From Sphingopyxis lindanitolerans (GTDB taxonomy: Bacteria > Pseudomonadota > Alphaproteobacteria > Sphingomonadales > Sphingomonadaceae): a DNA stretch of 64,000 nucleotides. This document shows positions 8,686-17,698 of this stretch, one piece after another. The position numbers were made by a program, and so were the translations under genes. The notes under the pieces were generated by a model. That model saw only the letters and a program-made list of their open reading frames with translations. It made no database searches and was not told the DNA's origin. The stretch's first letter is position 1. The number at the start of each line of letters is the position of its first letter. The stretch is from NCBI RefSeq assembly GCF_002993885.1, contig NZ_CM009578.1, positions 2,021,751 to 2,085,750 on the forward strand, written 5' to 3'.

Positions 8686-9590
8686 CAGAAGCCCTCCGGA
8701 TCGGCGAGGCCAGCGCGGCGGTGCGCGGCGACCAGCGTGTTGCGAAGCAGACAGGCGATCGTCATCGGGCCGACCCCGCCCGGTACCGGGGTGATCGCAC
8801 TGGCAACTGCCGATACCTCGGCAAAGTCGACGTCGCCGACCAGTCGGCCTTTCGCCGCGCCATCGGCTGGCGGCAGGCGATTGATGCCGACGTCGATCAC
8901 CACCGCGCTGGGCTTGATCCAGTCGCCCTTCACCATTTCGGGCCGGCCGACCGCGGCGACGACGATGTCGGCGCGGCGGACCAGATCGGGCAGATCCTTC
9001 GTGCGACTGTGGGCGATGGTGACGGTCGCGTTGGCGCCGAGCAGCAGCGCCGCCATCGGCTTGCCGACGAGGATCGAGCGGCCGATCACCACCGCATCCT
9101 TGCCCGACAGGTCGCCGAGCCGGTCCTGCAGCAGCAGCAAACAGCCATAAGGCGTGCAAGGCACCATCCCCGCGATGCCGAGCGCGAGGCGTCCCGCGCT
9201 GACCGGGGTCAGCCCGTCGACATCCTTGCCGGGGTCGATAGTCGCCACCGCGCGCTGCTCGTCGAGATGGCCCGGAAGCGGCAGTTGGAGCAATATGCCA
9301 TCGACCGCCGCATCGGCGTTGAGCCGAGCAAGCAGTGCTTCGACCTCGTCCTGCGTCGCGGTGGCGGGCAGGCGATGCTCGAAGCTCGCCATGCCGGCGG
9401 CGAGCGTCGCCTTGCCCTTCGACCCGACATAGACCGCGCTCGCCGGATCGTCGCCGACGAGGACGACCGCAAGGCCGGGCGCACGGCCCGTCGCGGTGAC
9501 GAAGGCCGGGACGACGTCGGCAATACGGGCGCGCAGGCTCGCGGCGAACGCCTTGCCGTCGATGACGTCGGCGTGCGTCAGCGTCGCCAT
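8685..9590 (-). CDS. folD: Bifunctional methylenetetrahydrofolate dehydrogenase/cyclohydrolase
   Basis: FolD interconverts 5,10-methylene-, methenyl- and 10-formyl-tetrahydrofolate using NADP, supplying one-carbon units for purines and formyl-Met. The 301-residue length is normal. The substrate-binding segment has YVGSKGKA (catalytic Lys), [11 protein letters not shown] and [11 protein letters not shown]; the Rossmann half has [14 protein letters not shown]; the C terminus carries [18 protein letters not shown]. The ATG at 9590 overlaps the YggT stop by one base (TGATG); a GTG one codon earlier is also in frame. It is in an operon with YggT, argB and a queuosine-precursor transporter. Confidence 0.96.
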   Translation of the reverse strand: MATLTHADVIDGKAFAASLRARIADVVPAFVTATGRAPGLAVVLVGDDPASAVYVGSKGKATLAAGMASFEHRLPATATQDEVEALLARLNADAAVDGILLQLPLPGHLDEQRAVATIDPGKDVDGLTPVSAGRLALGIAGMVPCTPYGCLLLLQDRLGDLSGKDAVVIGRSILVGKPMAALLLGANATVTIAHSRTKDLPDLVRRADIVVAAVGRPEMVKGDWIKPSAVVIDVGINRLPPADGAAKGRLVGDVDFAEVSAVASAITPVPGGVGPMTIACLLRNTLVAAHRRAGLADPEGF

Positions 9591-9898
9591 CACGCCATCC
9601 CGTTGGCGTAGGCGAAGCGCGCCAGATAGTTCAGCACCGGGCCGTCGAGGATGATGATCAGGATCAGCACGACCATCGGGGTCAGGTCGAGCCCGCCGAA
9701 ATCAGGCATGATGCGGCGGAACGGCCGGTAAAGCGGTTCGGTGATGCGATCGAGCATCAGCCAGAGCTGGCGGACGAAATCATTGTGGGTGTTGATGACG
9801 TTGAAGGCGATCAGCCACGACATCACCGCCTGCGCGATGATGAACCACCACAGGACCGTCAGCAGGATGTGGACGATCTGGAGAAACATGAGGAACAA
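9590..9898 (-). CDS. YggT family membrane protein
   Basis: A 102-residue protein with two membrane segments (about residues 3-30 and 73-92) separated by the typical YggT loop [31 protein letters not shown]. YggT proteins are small inner-membrane proteins of unclear role, linked to osmotic stress and cell-envelope functions in some bacteria. The gene lies 36 bases after argB and shares a TGATG overlap with folD. Confidence 0.9.
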   Translation of the reverse strand: MFLMFLQIVHILLTVLWWFIIAQAVMSWLIAFNVINTHNDFVRQLWLMLDRITEPLYRPFRRIMPDFGGLDLTPMVVLILIIILDGPVLNYLARFAYANGMA

Positions 9899-9934
9899 GG
9901 TGGCGTCTCCGTAAAGGGGGTCTCGATGGCTGTC

Positions 9935-10843
9935 TTAGCGGTGAATGAGCGTGCCCGCACCCCGTGCGGTGAAAATTTCGAGCAGCATCGCATGCGGGAT
10001 GCGTCCGTCGAGGATGACCGCCGCCTCGACCCCAGCATCGACCGCGGCGACGCAGGTCTCGACCTTGGGGATCATGCCGCCGGTGATCGTCGCGTCAGCC
10101 TTGAGCGCATCGATCGCGGCGCGGTCGAGATCGGTGAGCAGCGCCCCCGACTTGTCGAGCACGCCCGCGACGTCGGTGAGCAGGAAGAAGCGCTTGGCGC
10201 CGAGCGCACCGGCGATCGCGCCCGCCATCGTGTCGGCGTTGATATTATAGGTCGCGCCATCGGCACCGAGCGCGACGGGCGCAATGACCGGGATGAAATT
10301 GTCTTTGGTCAGGTTGGTGAGGATCGTCGGATCGACCGCGACGGGCTCGCCGACAAAGCCGAGATCGACGTGGCGCTCGATCCCCGAATTGGGGTCGGGC
10401 TCGGTGCGTGTCACCTTTTCGGCGAGCACCAGATTGGCGTCCTTGCCCGAAATGCCAACCGCGCGACCGCCGAGACCGGCGATCCAACTGACGATTTCCT
10501 TGTTGATCTTGCCCGCGAGCACCATCTCGGCGACCTCGGCGGTCGCGGCGTCGGTGACGCGAAGCCCGCCGACAAAGGTCGATTCGATCCCGAGCTGTTT
10601 CAGCATCGCGCCGATCTGCGGCCCGCCGCCATGGACGACGACCGGGTTGATGCCGACCGCTTTCAGCAAGACGACATCCTCGGCGAAGTCGCGCTGCGCC
10701 TCGGGGTCGCCCATCGCGTGGCCGCCATATTTGATCACGAACGTCTCGCCGGCATAGCGCTGCAGATAGGGCAGCGCCTCGACGAGCGTTTCGGCCTTGG
10801 CGAGCAGGTCGGGCATTGTCGAAGGATCGGTCACGGGCATCAT
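9935..10843 (-). CDS. argB: Acetylglutamate kinase
   Basis: ArgB phosphorylates N-acetyl-L-glutamate, the second step of arginine synthesis. The 302 residues include the amino-acid-kinase motifs [54 protein letters not shown] and [18 protein letters not shown], and a C-terminal [13 protein letters not shown]. The extended N-terminal helix with [12 protein letters not shown] is typical of the arginine-feedback-inhibited hexameric class, so allosteric control by arginine is likely. The ATGATG start overlaps the stop of the upstream transporter gene. No other arg genes are in the window. Confidence 0.96.
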   Translation of the reverse strand: MMPVTDPSTMPDLLAKAETLVEALPYLQRYAGETFVIKYGGHAMGDPEAQRDFAEDVVLLKAVGINPVVVHGGGPQIGAMLKQLGIESTFVGGLRVTDAATAEVAEMVLAGKINKEIVSWIAGLGGRAVGISGKDANLVLAEKVTRTEPDPNSGIERHVDLGFVGEPVAVDPTILTNLTKDNFIPVIAPVALGADGATYNINADTMAGAIAGALGAKRFFLLTDVAGVLDKSGALLTDLDRAAIDALKADATITGGMIPKVETCVAAVDAGVEAAVILDGRIPHAMLLEIFTARGAGTLIHR

Positions 10844-11487
10844 CCAGCGTTGTTCGCGTCGAGCTTGCGGCCGATCGCAACCACCGCCATCACGAGCAGC
10901 GGCACCATCACCGCCGACAGCACGATCTTGGCGATCATCTGGCCGAGCATCAGATCGCCGATCGGACGGACGCCATAGAAGCTGACGGTGATGAAGATCA
11001 ATGTATCGATGATCTGGCTGAGCGCCGCGGCGACGAAGCCGCGCAACGGCAGCAGCCGCCCGTTGTTCGCGGTCATCCGCGAAAAGAGCCAGACGTTGAG
11101 GCTGACCGACACGCCATAGGCGAGAATCCCCGCCGCCATCATCCGCCAGCTCTGCCCGACGATGACGGGGAACGCCGCTTTTGCGGGCTCGTACATGCCG
11201 GGATCGGTCGGCAGTTGCAGCACGAACAGGGTCAGCAGGATCGCCAGCACGAGCGGAATGAAACCCAGCCGGACAAGCCGGTCGGCCACCGCGCGCCCGT
11301 GCAATTCGGCGATGCCGCTCGAGATGGCGATCAGCGTCAGAAAGGGGAAAATCCCGGCCTCGACCGCCAGCGGCCCCAGCGCGACCTGCTTCGCGCCCAG
11401 GAAGCCGCCGAGCGGAACCATCCCGCCATAAAGGATCGCGAACAGCAGCAACGAGGGCGCGATGACGCGCGAAGAGCTAGTTTCCAT
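10840..11487 (-). CDS. Queuosine precursor transporter (VUT/YhhQ family)
   Basis: The 215-residue protein has about six hydrophobic helices and the YhhQ/VUT signature around [46 protein letters not shown] and [19 protein letters not shown]. coli YhhQ imports the queuosine precursors preQ0 and preQ1 for tRNA modification. It is the first gene of the minus-strand operon leading into argB (ATGA overlap) and is divergent from the nucleoside transporter gene with a 119-base spacer. I see no preQ riboswitch in that spacer. A GluQRS gene, which modifies queuosine, lies about 9 kb away. Confidence 0.9.
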   Translation of the reverse strand: METSSSRVIAPSLLLFAILYGGMVPLGGFLGAKQVALGPLAVEAGIFPFLTLIAISSGIAELHGRAVADRLVRLGFIPLVLAILLTLFVLQLPTDPGMYEPAKAAFPVIVGQSWRMMAAGILAYGVSVSLNVWLFSRMTANNGRLLPLRGFVAAALSQIIDTLIFITVSFYGVRPIGDLMLGQMIAKIVLSAVMVPLLVMAVVAIGRKLDANNAG

Positions 11488-11606
11488 CGGCGCCGCTTAA
11501 TCGCTTTTGCGGCGGCTGGAAAGATGCCGCATCCGCACAGGCTTGCCCCGCCGCCAAAGCCCGTTAGACAGGGCGCAACAAACTTGCGGGGGACGCACTC
11601 TTTATC

Positions 11607-12932
11607 ATGGAACGCCTGATCGGTCTGCTCGGCATCGTCGCATTGCTTGCGATCGCCGTGCTCTTTTCATCCAACCGGCGCTGGATTCGCCTTCGCGTCG
11701 TCCTGCCCGCCTTCCTGCTGCAAGCGGGCTTCGCGCTGCTCGTGCTCGGCACCCCGTGGGGCCGTAGCATCATCCAGACAATGTCAGGCGGCGTGTCGAA
11801 CCTGCTCGGCTATGCGAAGGCGGGGACCGATTTCATCTTCGGCCCGCTCGCAAGCCCCGAGATGGGCGGCCACAGCTTCGCGATCGCGGCGCTGCCGGTG
11901 ATCATCTTCTTCGCCTCGATGATCTCGATCCTCTATTATCTCGGCATTATGCAACTCGTGATCAAATGGGTCGGCGGCGCGATCCAGAAGATCACCGGCA
12001 TCACCAAGGTCGAAAGCCTGGGCGCCGCGGCGAACATCTTCGTCGGGCAGAGCGAAAGCCCGCTCGTCATCCGTCCCTATCTCGCCAGCCTGACCCCGTC
12101 GCAGCTCTTCACCATCATGACGGTGGGCATGGCGGGGGTCGCGGGGACGATCCTCGGCGCCTATGCCAGCATGATCGGCGAACATCTGCTGCCCTATCTG
12201 CTCGCCGCGAGCTTCATGTCGGCGCCCGGCGGCATTTTGATGGCCAAGATCATGATGCCCGACGATCCCAAGGATCTGGGCATCGAACCCGTAATCATGC
12301 CCGAGGCGAGCCACGACGAGGAAAAGCCCGCGAACATCATCATGGCGGCGGCGCAGGGCGCGCAGACCGGCGTCCGGCTCGCGGTCGCGGTCGGCGCGAT
12401 GGTGCTCGCCTTCGTCGCGCTCGTCGCGCTCGCTAACGGGCTGCTCGGAGGCATCGGCGGCTGGTTCGGCTATCCCGACCTGTCGTTCCAGGCGATCATC
12501 GGCACGATCTTTCGCCCGGTGATGTGGCTGATGGGGGTGCCGTGGCATGAAAGCGCCGCGGTCGGCGGGCTGTTCGGCACCAAGATCGTCCTCAACGAAT
12601 TCGTCGCCTTCATCGACCTCGGCAAAATCCAGGCGACGCTGTCGCCCGCGTCGATCGCGATCGCGACCTTCGCGCTGTGCGGTTTCGCCAATTTCAGCTC
12701 GATCGCGATCCAGATGGCGGTGACCGGCGGCCTCGCGCCGAACCAGCGCCCGATGATCGCGAAACTGGGTCTCAAGGCATTGCTCGCGGGCAGCCTGTCG
12801 AACCTGATGTCGGCGGCGCTTGCCGGGCTGATGCTCGGCATCGCGCCGCCCGTCGCGCCGCCACCGCCGACGATAGCCGCCACGACAACCGCGCCGCCCG
12901 CCGTTCCTGCGGCGCCAGCGAAGGCGCCCTGA
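11607..12932 (+). CDS. NupC-type concentrative nucleoside transporter
   Basis: This 441-residue inner-membrane protein matches the CNT family (nucleoside:H+ or Na+ symport). It has an N-terminal hydrophobic domain, the gate and core segments with IFVGQSESPLVIRPYLASLTPSQLFTIM, GMAGVAGTILGAYASMIG and FMSAPGGILMAKIM, and a C-terminal motif KIVLNEFVAFIDLG followed by ALCGFANFSSIAIQMAVTGG. A Pro/Ala-rich tail of about 30 residues follows and is not part of the fold. The gene is monocistronic and divergent from the queuosine-precursor transporter; both could serve salvage of purine-like compounds. Confidence 0.92.
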   Translation: MERLIGLLGIVALLAIAVLFSSNRRWIRLRVVLPAFLLQAGFALLVLGTPWGRSIIQTMSGGVSNLLGYAKAGTDFIFGPLASPEMGGHSFAIAALPVIIFFASMISILYYLGIMQLVIKWVGGAIQKITGITKVESLGAAANIFVGQSESPLVIRPYLASLTPSQLFTIMTVGMAGVAGTILGAYASMIGEHLLPYLLAASFMSAPGGILMAKIMMPDDPKDLGIEPVIMPEASHDEEKPANIIMAAAQGAQTGVRLAVAVGAMVLAFVALVALANGLLGGIGGWFGYPDLSFQAIIGTIFRPVMWLMGVPWHESAAVGGLFGTKIVLNEFVAFIDLGKIQATLSPASIAIATFALCGFANFSSIAIQMAVTGGLAPNQRPMIAKLGLKALLAGSLSNLMSAALAGLMLGIAPPVAPPPPTIAATTTAPPAVPAAPAKAP

Positions 12933-13042
12933 CCTACCGCGAAGCCGGTGCCCAGGATGATTTGCAAGCCGGTCGAACATAGCGTAAGCTCATGGGAACA
13001 TAAGAAATCCCAAGCGCGCATTTGCAATCGGGGAGGTCGCCC

Positions 13043-13657
13043 ATGAGAACCGCTTATCGCGTATCGATCCTTGCTGCCGCGGCGCTGTCGATGGGGGCGG
13101 GATTTTTCGCCGCCTCAAGCGCCCAAACGCCCGACGAACGGCTTTATCGCCCCGCCGAGGCGACCATCTATCGCGATGCCGCCTATAAGGGGCCTGCGGT
13201 CTTCATCGGCGAAGCCAAACCCAATCTCGGCCTGGCCTGGCCGGTCAATTCGGTCCGCGTGAAGAGCGGCCGGTGGGAACTGTGCGAAAAGACCCGCTAT
13301 CGCGGCAATTGCCGCACCATCGACCGCGACACACCGATGCTGAACAATATCCTGCGCGGCATCACCATCCAGTCGATCCGCCCGGTCGGAAGCGGCGGGG
13401 GCGGCTGGAACCCGAGCCCGCCCGCGAACGACCAGGTCGCGCGCGGCAATTTCGCCGAATTCCACACTCAGCCAGCGCAGGGCAGCACCCGCGTCCTCGC
13501 CTGTGCCAATGGATCGGCGACCGCGAACTGCGCCGCGCGCACCGCCGACACGTGGTGCCGCTCGATCGGATGGAACGGATCGGCGCGCGAGCATATGGAG
13601 ACCGTGTCGGGCCGCGTCTATCTGGCCGACGTGCTGTGCGTGCGTTCGGGCTATTGA
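13043..13657 (+). CDS. Secreted beta/gamma-crystallin-like protein
   Basis: The 204-residue protein has a signal peptide (about residues 1-27, ending ASSAQ). Residues about 35-110 look like a beta/gamma-crystallin Greek-key unit: TIYRDAAYKGPAVFIGE, SVRVKSGRWELCEKTRYRGNC, then a turn into IQSIRPVG. A Gly/Pro linker and a Cys-rich C-terminal domain (about 135-204, ending VLCVRSGY) follow, and the Cys residues suggest disulfides. Such domains often bind calcium, but I cannot see two clean N/D-N/D-X-X-S/T-S motifs. GGGGAG precedes the ATG. It is followed by a lipoprotein gene after 13 bases, probably in one operon. Function unknown. Confidence 0.75.
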   Translation: MRTAYRVSILAAAALSMGAGFFAASSAQTPDERLYRPAEATIYRDAAYKGPAVFIGEAKPNLGLAWPVNSVRVKSGRWELCEKTRYRGNCRTIDRDTPMLNNILRGITIQSIRPVGSGGGGWNPSPPANDQVARGNFAEFHTQPAQGSTRVLACANGSATANCAARTADTWCRSIGWNGSAREHMETVSGRVYLADVLCVRSGY

Positions 13658-13670
13658 GGGGAGAAGAACA

Positions 13671-13991
13671 ATGCAGGAAGCCATGAAAATAGGCGCGGCG
13701 TCCCTCCTGGCCCTGGCCCTCACGGCCTGCGCTTCGACCCCGCCCCGCACCGGCAGCAGCTATCAGTGCGACCGCGGTACGAAATTGACCGTCAACTATC
13801 TTCCCAACGCCGCGATCGTCCGCGTCAACCGCGGCCGCACGATGACCCTGCAAGCAACGCCGGCGAACCGCGGCCAGATTTATGAAAACCGGACCGGGGC
13901 GCGGCTTGCGCGCAACGGCAATATGGTGACGTGGAATACCGCACAGCGGTCGGCGCCCGAAACCTGCCGTCCGGTGATGACGCCGCTCTGA
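13671..13991 (+). CDS. MliC-like (C-type lysozyme inhibitor) lipoprotein
   Basis: A 106-residue lipoprotein: signal with lipobox LALTAC (Cys about residue 24), then a short beta-rich domain. SYQCDRGTKLTVNYLPNAAIVRV, an L/Q stretch and a second Cys (ETCRPV) match the MliC fold, where a disulfide holds a small barrel that inhibits C-type lysozyme in the periplasm. The similarity is to the pattern, so the inhibitor role is a reasonable guess. GAGGGGAG eight bases upstream supports the ATG chosen. The gene follows the crystallin-like gene and ends at a strong hairpin terminator. Confidence 0.7.
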   Translation: MQEAMKIGAASLLALALTACASTPPRTGSSYQCDRGTKLTVNYLPNAAIVRVNRGRTMTLQATPANRGQIYENRTGARLARNGNMVTWNTAQRSAPETCRPVMTPL

Positions 13992-14010
13992 TCCGAAAGG
14001 AAAAAAGGGG

Positions 14011-14042
14011 GCGGGCCGCCGGCCTTGAGGCTGGCGGCCCGC
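14011..14042. terminator. Strong GC hairpin between convergent genes
   Basis: GCGGGCCGCCGGC (14011-14023) pairs with GCTGGCGGCCCGC (14030-14042) with one G-T wobble and a six-base loop. It is preceded by an A-rich run (AAAAAAGGGG) that would be the U-tract for the minus strand, so it can terminate the epoxide hydrolase gene and probably the lipoprotein gene. Confidence 0.75.
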
Positions 14043-14049
14043 TATTTCG

Positions 14050-15192
14050 CTATAGGGTCATCTGCGACAGCGCCGCGCGCACTTCGCCGACGAACAGGTT
14101 GGGCTGCTCCCACGCCGCGAAATGGCCGCCGCGGGGCAGCGCGTTCCAGTGGACGATATTCTTGTAACGCTGCCCGGCCCAGCGACGCGACAGGCGCATG
14201 ATTTCGTTCGGGAACAGGCTGCACCCGGTCGGCACATGGATTTCACCGAAGCCGAAGGTCGCAAAGCTGTGCCAGTAAAGCCGCGCCGAGGAGGCGGCGC
14301 TGTTGGTCAGCCAATAGAGGCTGACGGCATCGAGCATCGCGTCCTTGGTCAGCGCCTTTTCGGGATGTCCGCCGACCGACTGGCCGCCGGGTTCGTGCCC
14401 GCAATCGGTCCAACCGTGGCATTTCTCGACGATCCAGCACATCTGCCCGACCGGCGAATCGGCGAGCCCATAGCCCAGGGTCTGTGGGCGCGTCGCCTGC
14501 TGGGTCGAATAGCCATTGTCCTTGGCGCGATACCAGCCAAAGCGCGCGAGATAGGCCTGTTCGTCCTCGGTCAGGTCGGCCATCGTCGTCGGGTCGGGCT
14601 GACCGACGATCATGTTGATGTGGATTCCCGCGCAATGCTCGGCATGATGGCCGCCGATCGCCGAGGTCACGGCGCTGCCCCAGTCGCCGCCCTGCGCGAA
14701 ATAGCGCGGATAGCCGAGCGCGAGCATCAAGGCGTCCCACGCCGCCGCGATATGCTCGACGCTCCACTTGGCTTCGGCCGGCTTACCCGAAAAACCATAG
14801 CCGGGAAGCGACGGGATCACGAGATGATAGTCGGCGGAGAGCGGTTCGATCACATCGAGAAATTCGAGCACCGACCCCGGCCAACCGTGCGTCAGGATCA
14901 GCGGTCGCGCAGCGGGATTGGGCGAACGGATGTGGAGGAAATGGATATCGAGCCCGTCGATCGCCGCGAGATACTGGGGCAGCGCGTTCAGCCGCGCCTC
15001 GACCTTGCGCCAGTCGTAATCGCGTTGCCAGTATGCGGCGAGTTCCTGCGCATAGGCGAGCGGGACACCCTGGTCCCAGTCGCCGACCGTCTCCTGCTCG
15101 GGCCAGCGCGTGTTCGCGAGCCGCGCCTGAAGATCGTCGAGCGCCGCCTGCGGCACGTCGATGGTGAAGGGACGAATGTCGGCAACCTGCAT
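14050..15192 (-). CDS. Epoxide hydrolase family protein (alpha/beta hydrolase)
   Basis: The 380-residue protein begins with the EHN domain (about residues 5-110, PFTIDVPQAALDDLQARLANTRWPEQE). The alpha/beta core follows: LTHGWPGSVLEFLDV (oxyanion HGWPGS, about residue 101), GGDWGSAVTS (Asp nucleophile, near 172), and GGHFAAWEQP (catalytic His, near 353). This is the cytosolic/juvenile-hormone epoxide hydrolase layout, which adds water to epoxides through a covalent ester. The natural substrate is unknown; the region is rich in lipid catabolism. The ATG is preceded by GAGAGAG; a TTG one codon earlier is less likely. Confidence 0.9.
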   Translation of the reverse strand: MQVADIRPFTIDVPQAALDDLQARLANTRWPEQETVGDWDQGVPLAYAQELAAYWQRDYDWRKVEARLNALPQYLAAIDGLDIHFLHIRSPNPAARPLILTHGWPGSVLEFLDVIEPLSADYHLVIPSLPGYGFSGKPAEAKWSVEHIAAAWDALMLALGYPRYFAQGGDWGSAVTSAIGGHHAEHCAGIHINMIVGQPDPTTMADLTEDEQAYLARFGWYRAKDNGYSTQQATRPQTLGYGLADSPVGQMCWIVEKCHGWTDCGHEPGGQSVGGHPEKALTKDAMLDAVSLYWLTNSAASSARLYWHSFATFGFGEIHVPTGCSLFPNEIMRLSRRWAGQRYKNIVHWNALPRGGHFAAWEQPNLFVGEVRAALSQMTL

Positions 15193-15206
15193 CAATCTCT
15201 CTCCAT

Positions 15207-15689
15207 TCAGGGGCGCGCCGGGGCCTTGCAGCCGCGTTCGAGTCCGACGCCTTTCAAAAAGCCGCGCCGCACCGTCCCGGCATAGACGGCCTCGGCATAG
15301 CGGCGGCGTTCGGCATTGGCGCCGGTCACTTCGCCGATCAGGCCGCGAAAGGGGATGATCGATCCCGCGACGCTGCCCGCGACGCGGCCGGCGGTTTCCT
15401 CGCGCTTCTGCGCCCGGCTCTTGTCGACCGTCTCATTGACGTCGGGGCCGAGCACGGCGTCGAGTTCGTTGATTTCGCGGATGATCGCCGCGCATTTGCC
15501 GAGCCCGGCCAGCGAATAGGGCGCGCCGACGATCGCCAGCAGCTTGGGCGGCACCTCCTTGCCGTCGAAGGGTTCGGCCACGGTGTTCGCGGTGTCCTTC
15601 ACCGTCGAATCCTTGGGCGCGCCCTCCTGGGCGTGCGCGGGGGCCGATGCGAGAAGGGCTGCCGCGGCGGCCGCGATGATCGAACGCAT
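15207..15689 (-). CDS. Small secreted protein of unknown function
   Basis: A 160-residue protein with a signal peptide (MRSIIAAAAAALLASAPAHAQ, cleavage after AHA). The mature part has a helical region with LGKCAAIIREINELDAVLGPD, a Glu/Lys/Arg-rich helix and a glycine-rich hydrophobic stretch (AGRVAGSVAGSIIPFRGLIGEVTG) that could embed in a membrane, and two Cys. This matches a conserved sphingomonad hypothetical family, but I recognise no function. GGGAGGAC before the ATG fixes the start. It lies 14 bases upstream of the epoxide hydrolase gene on the same strand and may be cotranscribed. Confidence 0.7.
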   Translation of the reverse strand: MRSIIAAAAAALLASAPAHAQEGAPKDSTVKDTANTVAEPFDGKEVPPKLLAIVGAPYSLAGLGKCAAIIREINELDAVLGPDVNETVDKSRAQKREETAGRVAGSVAGSIIPFRGLIGEVTGANAERRRYAEAVYAGTVRRGFLKGVGLERGCKAPARP

Positions 15690-15774
15690 GATGTCCTCCC
15701 CCATGGATTTCCGGCCCACATGCTGCGCAAGGACGCGCCTGCGGTCCAGCCCTAAATTCCGGGGCCCGGCCTAT

Positions 15775-16641
15775 TCATCGCGTCGGCACCGGTTCGGGTC
15801 CGGTCCAGTCGTAGAAGCCGCGCCCCGCCTTGCGGCCGACCCAGCCCGCCTCGACATATTGGACGAGCAAAGGCGCGGGGCGGAATTTCGGGTCGCCGGT
15901 GCCCGATTGCAGCACGCGGATGATCTCGAGACAGGTGTCGAGGCCGATGAAGTCGGCGAGCGTGATCGGTCCCATCGGATGGTTGAGGCCGAGGCGGCAC
16001 CCCGCGTCGATGTCCTGCATCGTCGCGACGCCTTCGCCGAGCGCGAAGATCGCTTCGTTGATCAGCGGCATCAGCACGCGGTTGACGATGAAGCCCGGCG
16101 CGTCGTTGGCGTGGACGATCTGTTTGCCCAGCCCGCGGCCAAAAGCCTCGACCGTCGCCAGCGTCGCGTCACTGGTCGCAAGGCCGCGGATCAGCTCGAT
16201 CAGGCCCATCACCGGTACCGGGTTGAAGAAATGGACGCCGATGAAGCGCGCCGGGTCGGGCGCCGCCTGCGCGAGGCGGGTGATCGGGATCGAGCTGGTG
16301 TTCGACGCCAGGATCGCGGTGGCGGAGAGATGCGCGCCGACGCTCGCGAAGATCGCGCGCTTGATCTCTTCGCGCTCGGTCGCCGCCTCGATGACGAGGT
16401 CGGCGGGTGCAAAGGCCGCGTGATCGGCGACGGGGGTGATGCGCCCGAGCAGCGCATCGGCGTCGGCCTGGGCCATTTTTTCCTTGGCGACGAGGCGCCC
16501 GAGCGCCTTGGCGATACCGGCCTTGCCCACCTCGGCGCGCGCGATGTCGATGTCGGAGAGAAGCACGTCGTGACCGGCGCCCGCCGACACCTGCGCTATC
16601 CCCGCGCCCATTTGTCCTGCCCCGATGACGCCGACGATCAT
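15775..16641 (-). CDS. 3-hydroxyacyl-CoA (3-hydroxybutyryl-CoA) dehydrogenase
   Basis: The 288-residue enzyme oxidises L-3-hydroxyacyl-CoA to 3-oxoacyl-CoA with NAD. It shows the Rossmann start VIGAGQMGAGIAQVSA, the Asp-ending strand LLSDID, ASNTSSIPITRLA, GVHFFNPVPVMGLIELIRG (catalytic His) and the C-terminal domain DAPGFIVNRVLMPLINEAIF with GPITLADFIGLD. The stand-alone length and NPVPVM motif fit the 3-hydroxybutyryl-CoA dehydrogenase (PaaH/Hbd) type. AAAGGAA before the ATG fits the start. It lies about 70 bases after egtD on the same strand. Confidence 0.93.
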   Translation of the reverse strand: MIVGVIGAGQMGAGIAQVSAGAGHDVLLSDIDIARAEVGKAGIAKALGRLVAKEKMAQADADALLGRITPVADHAAFAPADLVIEAATEREEIKRAIFASVGAHLSATAILASNTSSIPITRLAQAAPDPARFIGVHFFNPVPVMGLIELIRGLATSDATLATVEAFGRGLGKQIVHANDAPGFIVNRVLMPLINEAIFALGEGVATMQDIDAGCRLGLNHPMGPITLADFIGLDTCLEIIRVLQSGTGDPKFRPAPLLVQYVEAGWVGRKAGRGFYDWTGPEPVPTR

Positions 16642-16710
16642 GCCTGTTCCTTTCGCTGAAATCCGTGTCCGTGCCCCTACGGCTTCGGACCCGCGCGTCA
16701 AGGGGCGCAC

Positions 16711-17697
16711 TCAGGGGGCCGAGCGGAACTCCGTCGCCTGCGCGAGGATCAGCGCGAAGGCGGGATCGACGTCGTCCCACGTCCGGACCGGCGTCCAGCC
16801 CCCAGCGCGGAGCAGCAGGTTCGCGTCGCGCGGACCATATTTATGGCTGTTCTCGCTGTGGATCGTTTCGCCCTTCGCCATCGCATAGCCGCGCCCGTCG
16901 ACCGTGAAGTCCATGTCGCACGCGGCGACGAGGTGCATTTCGATTCGCGCATGGGTGTCGTCCCACACCGCGCGGTGGGTGAAATTCTCGACCGGGATCG
17001 TGCCGCCAAGCTCGCGGTTGATGCGTTCGAGCAGGTTCAGGTTGAACGCCGCCGTGACCCCCGCCGGATCGTCATAGGCGCGTGTCAGTACCGCGACATC
17101 CTTGATCCGATCGACCCCGATCAAGAGCAAAGATCCGTCGCCGAGCGTCGCGCGCCAGCCCCGCAAAAGGTCGACCGCGGTGCGCGCGACCATGTTGCCG
17201 ATCGTCGAGCCGGGAAAGAAGCCGAGCTTGGGCAGCGCGCCAATCTCGCGCGGCAAATCGACCGCCTGGGTGAAATCGGCCTCGACCGGATAGATGGGCA
17301 GTCCCGGAAAGCGCGCCGCGAGCGCGTCGGCGCTGGCGCGCAGGAAATCGCCCGAGATATCGACCGGCACATAGGCCGCGGGGGCGATCGCCTGGAGCAG
17401 CAGCGGCGTCTTGGTCGAGCTGCCCGAGCCCAGTTCGACGACGGCCCGGCCGGCGCCGATCGCCGCCGCCATGTCGGCGGCGTGGCGCGTCAGAAGGTCG
17501 GTCTCGCTGCGCGTCGGATAATATTCGGGCAGCGCGGTGATATCCTCGAACAGCGCCGACCCGGTCGCGTCGTAGAACCAGCGCGCGGGGATCGCCTTTT
17601 GCCGCTGCGAAAGACCGGCGCGGACGTCGGCCCGAAAGCCGATGTCGATGCCTGTATCGTCGGCGGAAATCTGCCGAAGTTGACGCACAACGCCCAT
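16711..17697 (-). CDS. egtD: L-histidine N-alpha-methyltransferase
   Basis: EgtD transfers three methyl groups from SAM to histidine to give hercynine, the first step of ergothioneine synthesis. The 328-residue protein shows KAIPARWFYDATGSALFEDI and LPEYYPTRSE at the N terminus, the SAM site VELGSGSSTKT (about residues 86-95), FFPGSTIGNM (near 158), and a C-terminal SHKYG segment (ENSHKYGPRDAN) that contributes to substrate binding. Its ATG follows the egtB stop by one base. A two-gene egtBD operon is common in alphaproteobacteria. The product is an antioxidant thiol in the cytoplasm. Confidence 0.95.
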   Translation of the reverse strand: MGVVRQLRQISADDTGIDIGFRADVRAGLSQRQKAIPARWFYDATGSALFEDITALPEYYPTRSETDLLTRHAADMAAAIGAGRAVVELGSGSSTKTPLLLQAIAPAAYVPVDISGDFLRASADALAARFPGLPIYPVEADFTQAVDLPREIGALPKLGFFPGSTIGNMVARTAVDLLRGWRATLGDGSLLLIGVDRIKDVAVLTRAYDDPAGVTAAFNLNLLERINRELGGTIPVENFTHRAVWDDTHARIEMHLVAACDMDFTVDGRGYAMAKGETIHSENSHKYGPRDANLLLRAGGWTPVRTWDDVDPAFALILAQATEFRSAP

Positions 17698-17698
17698 G

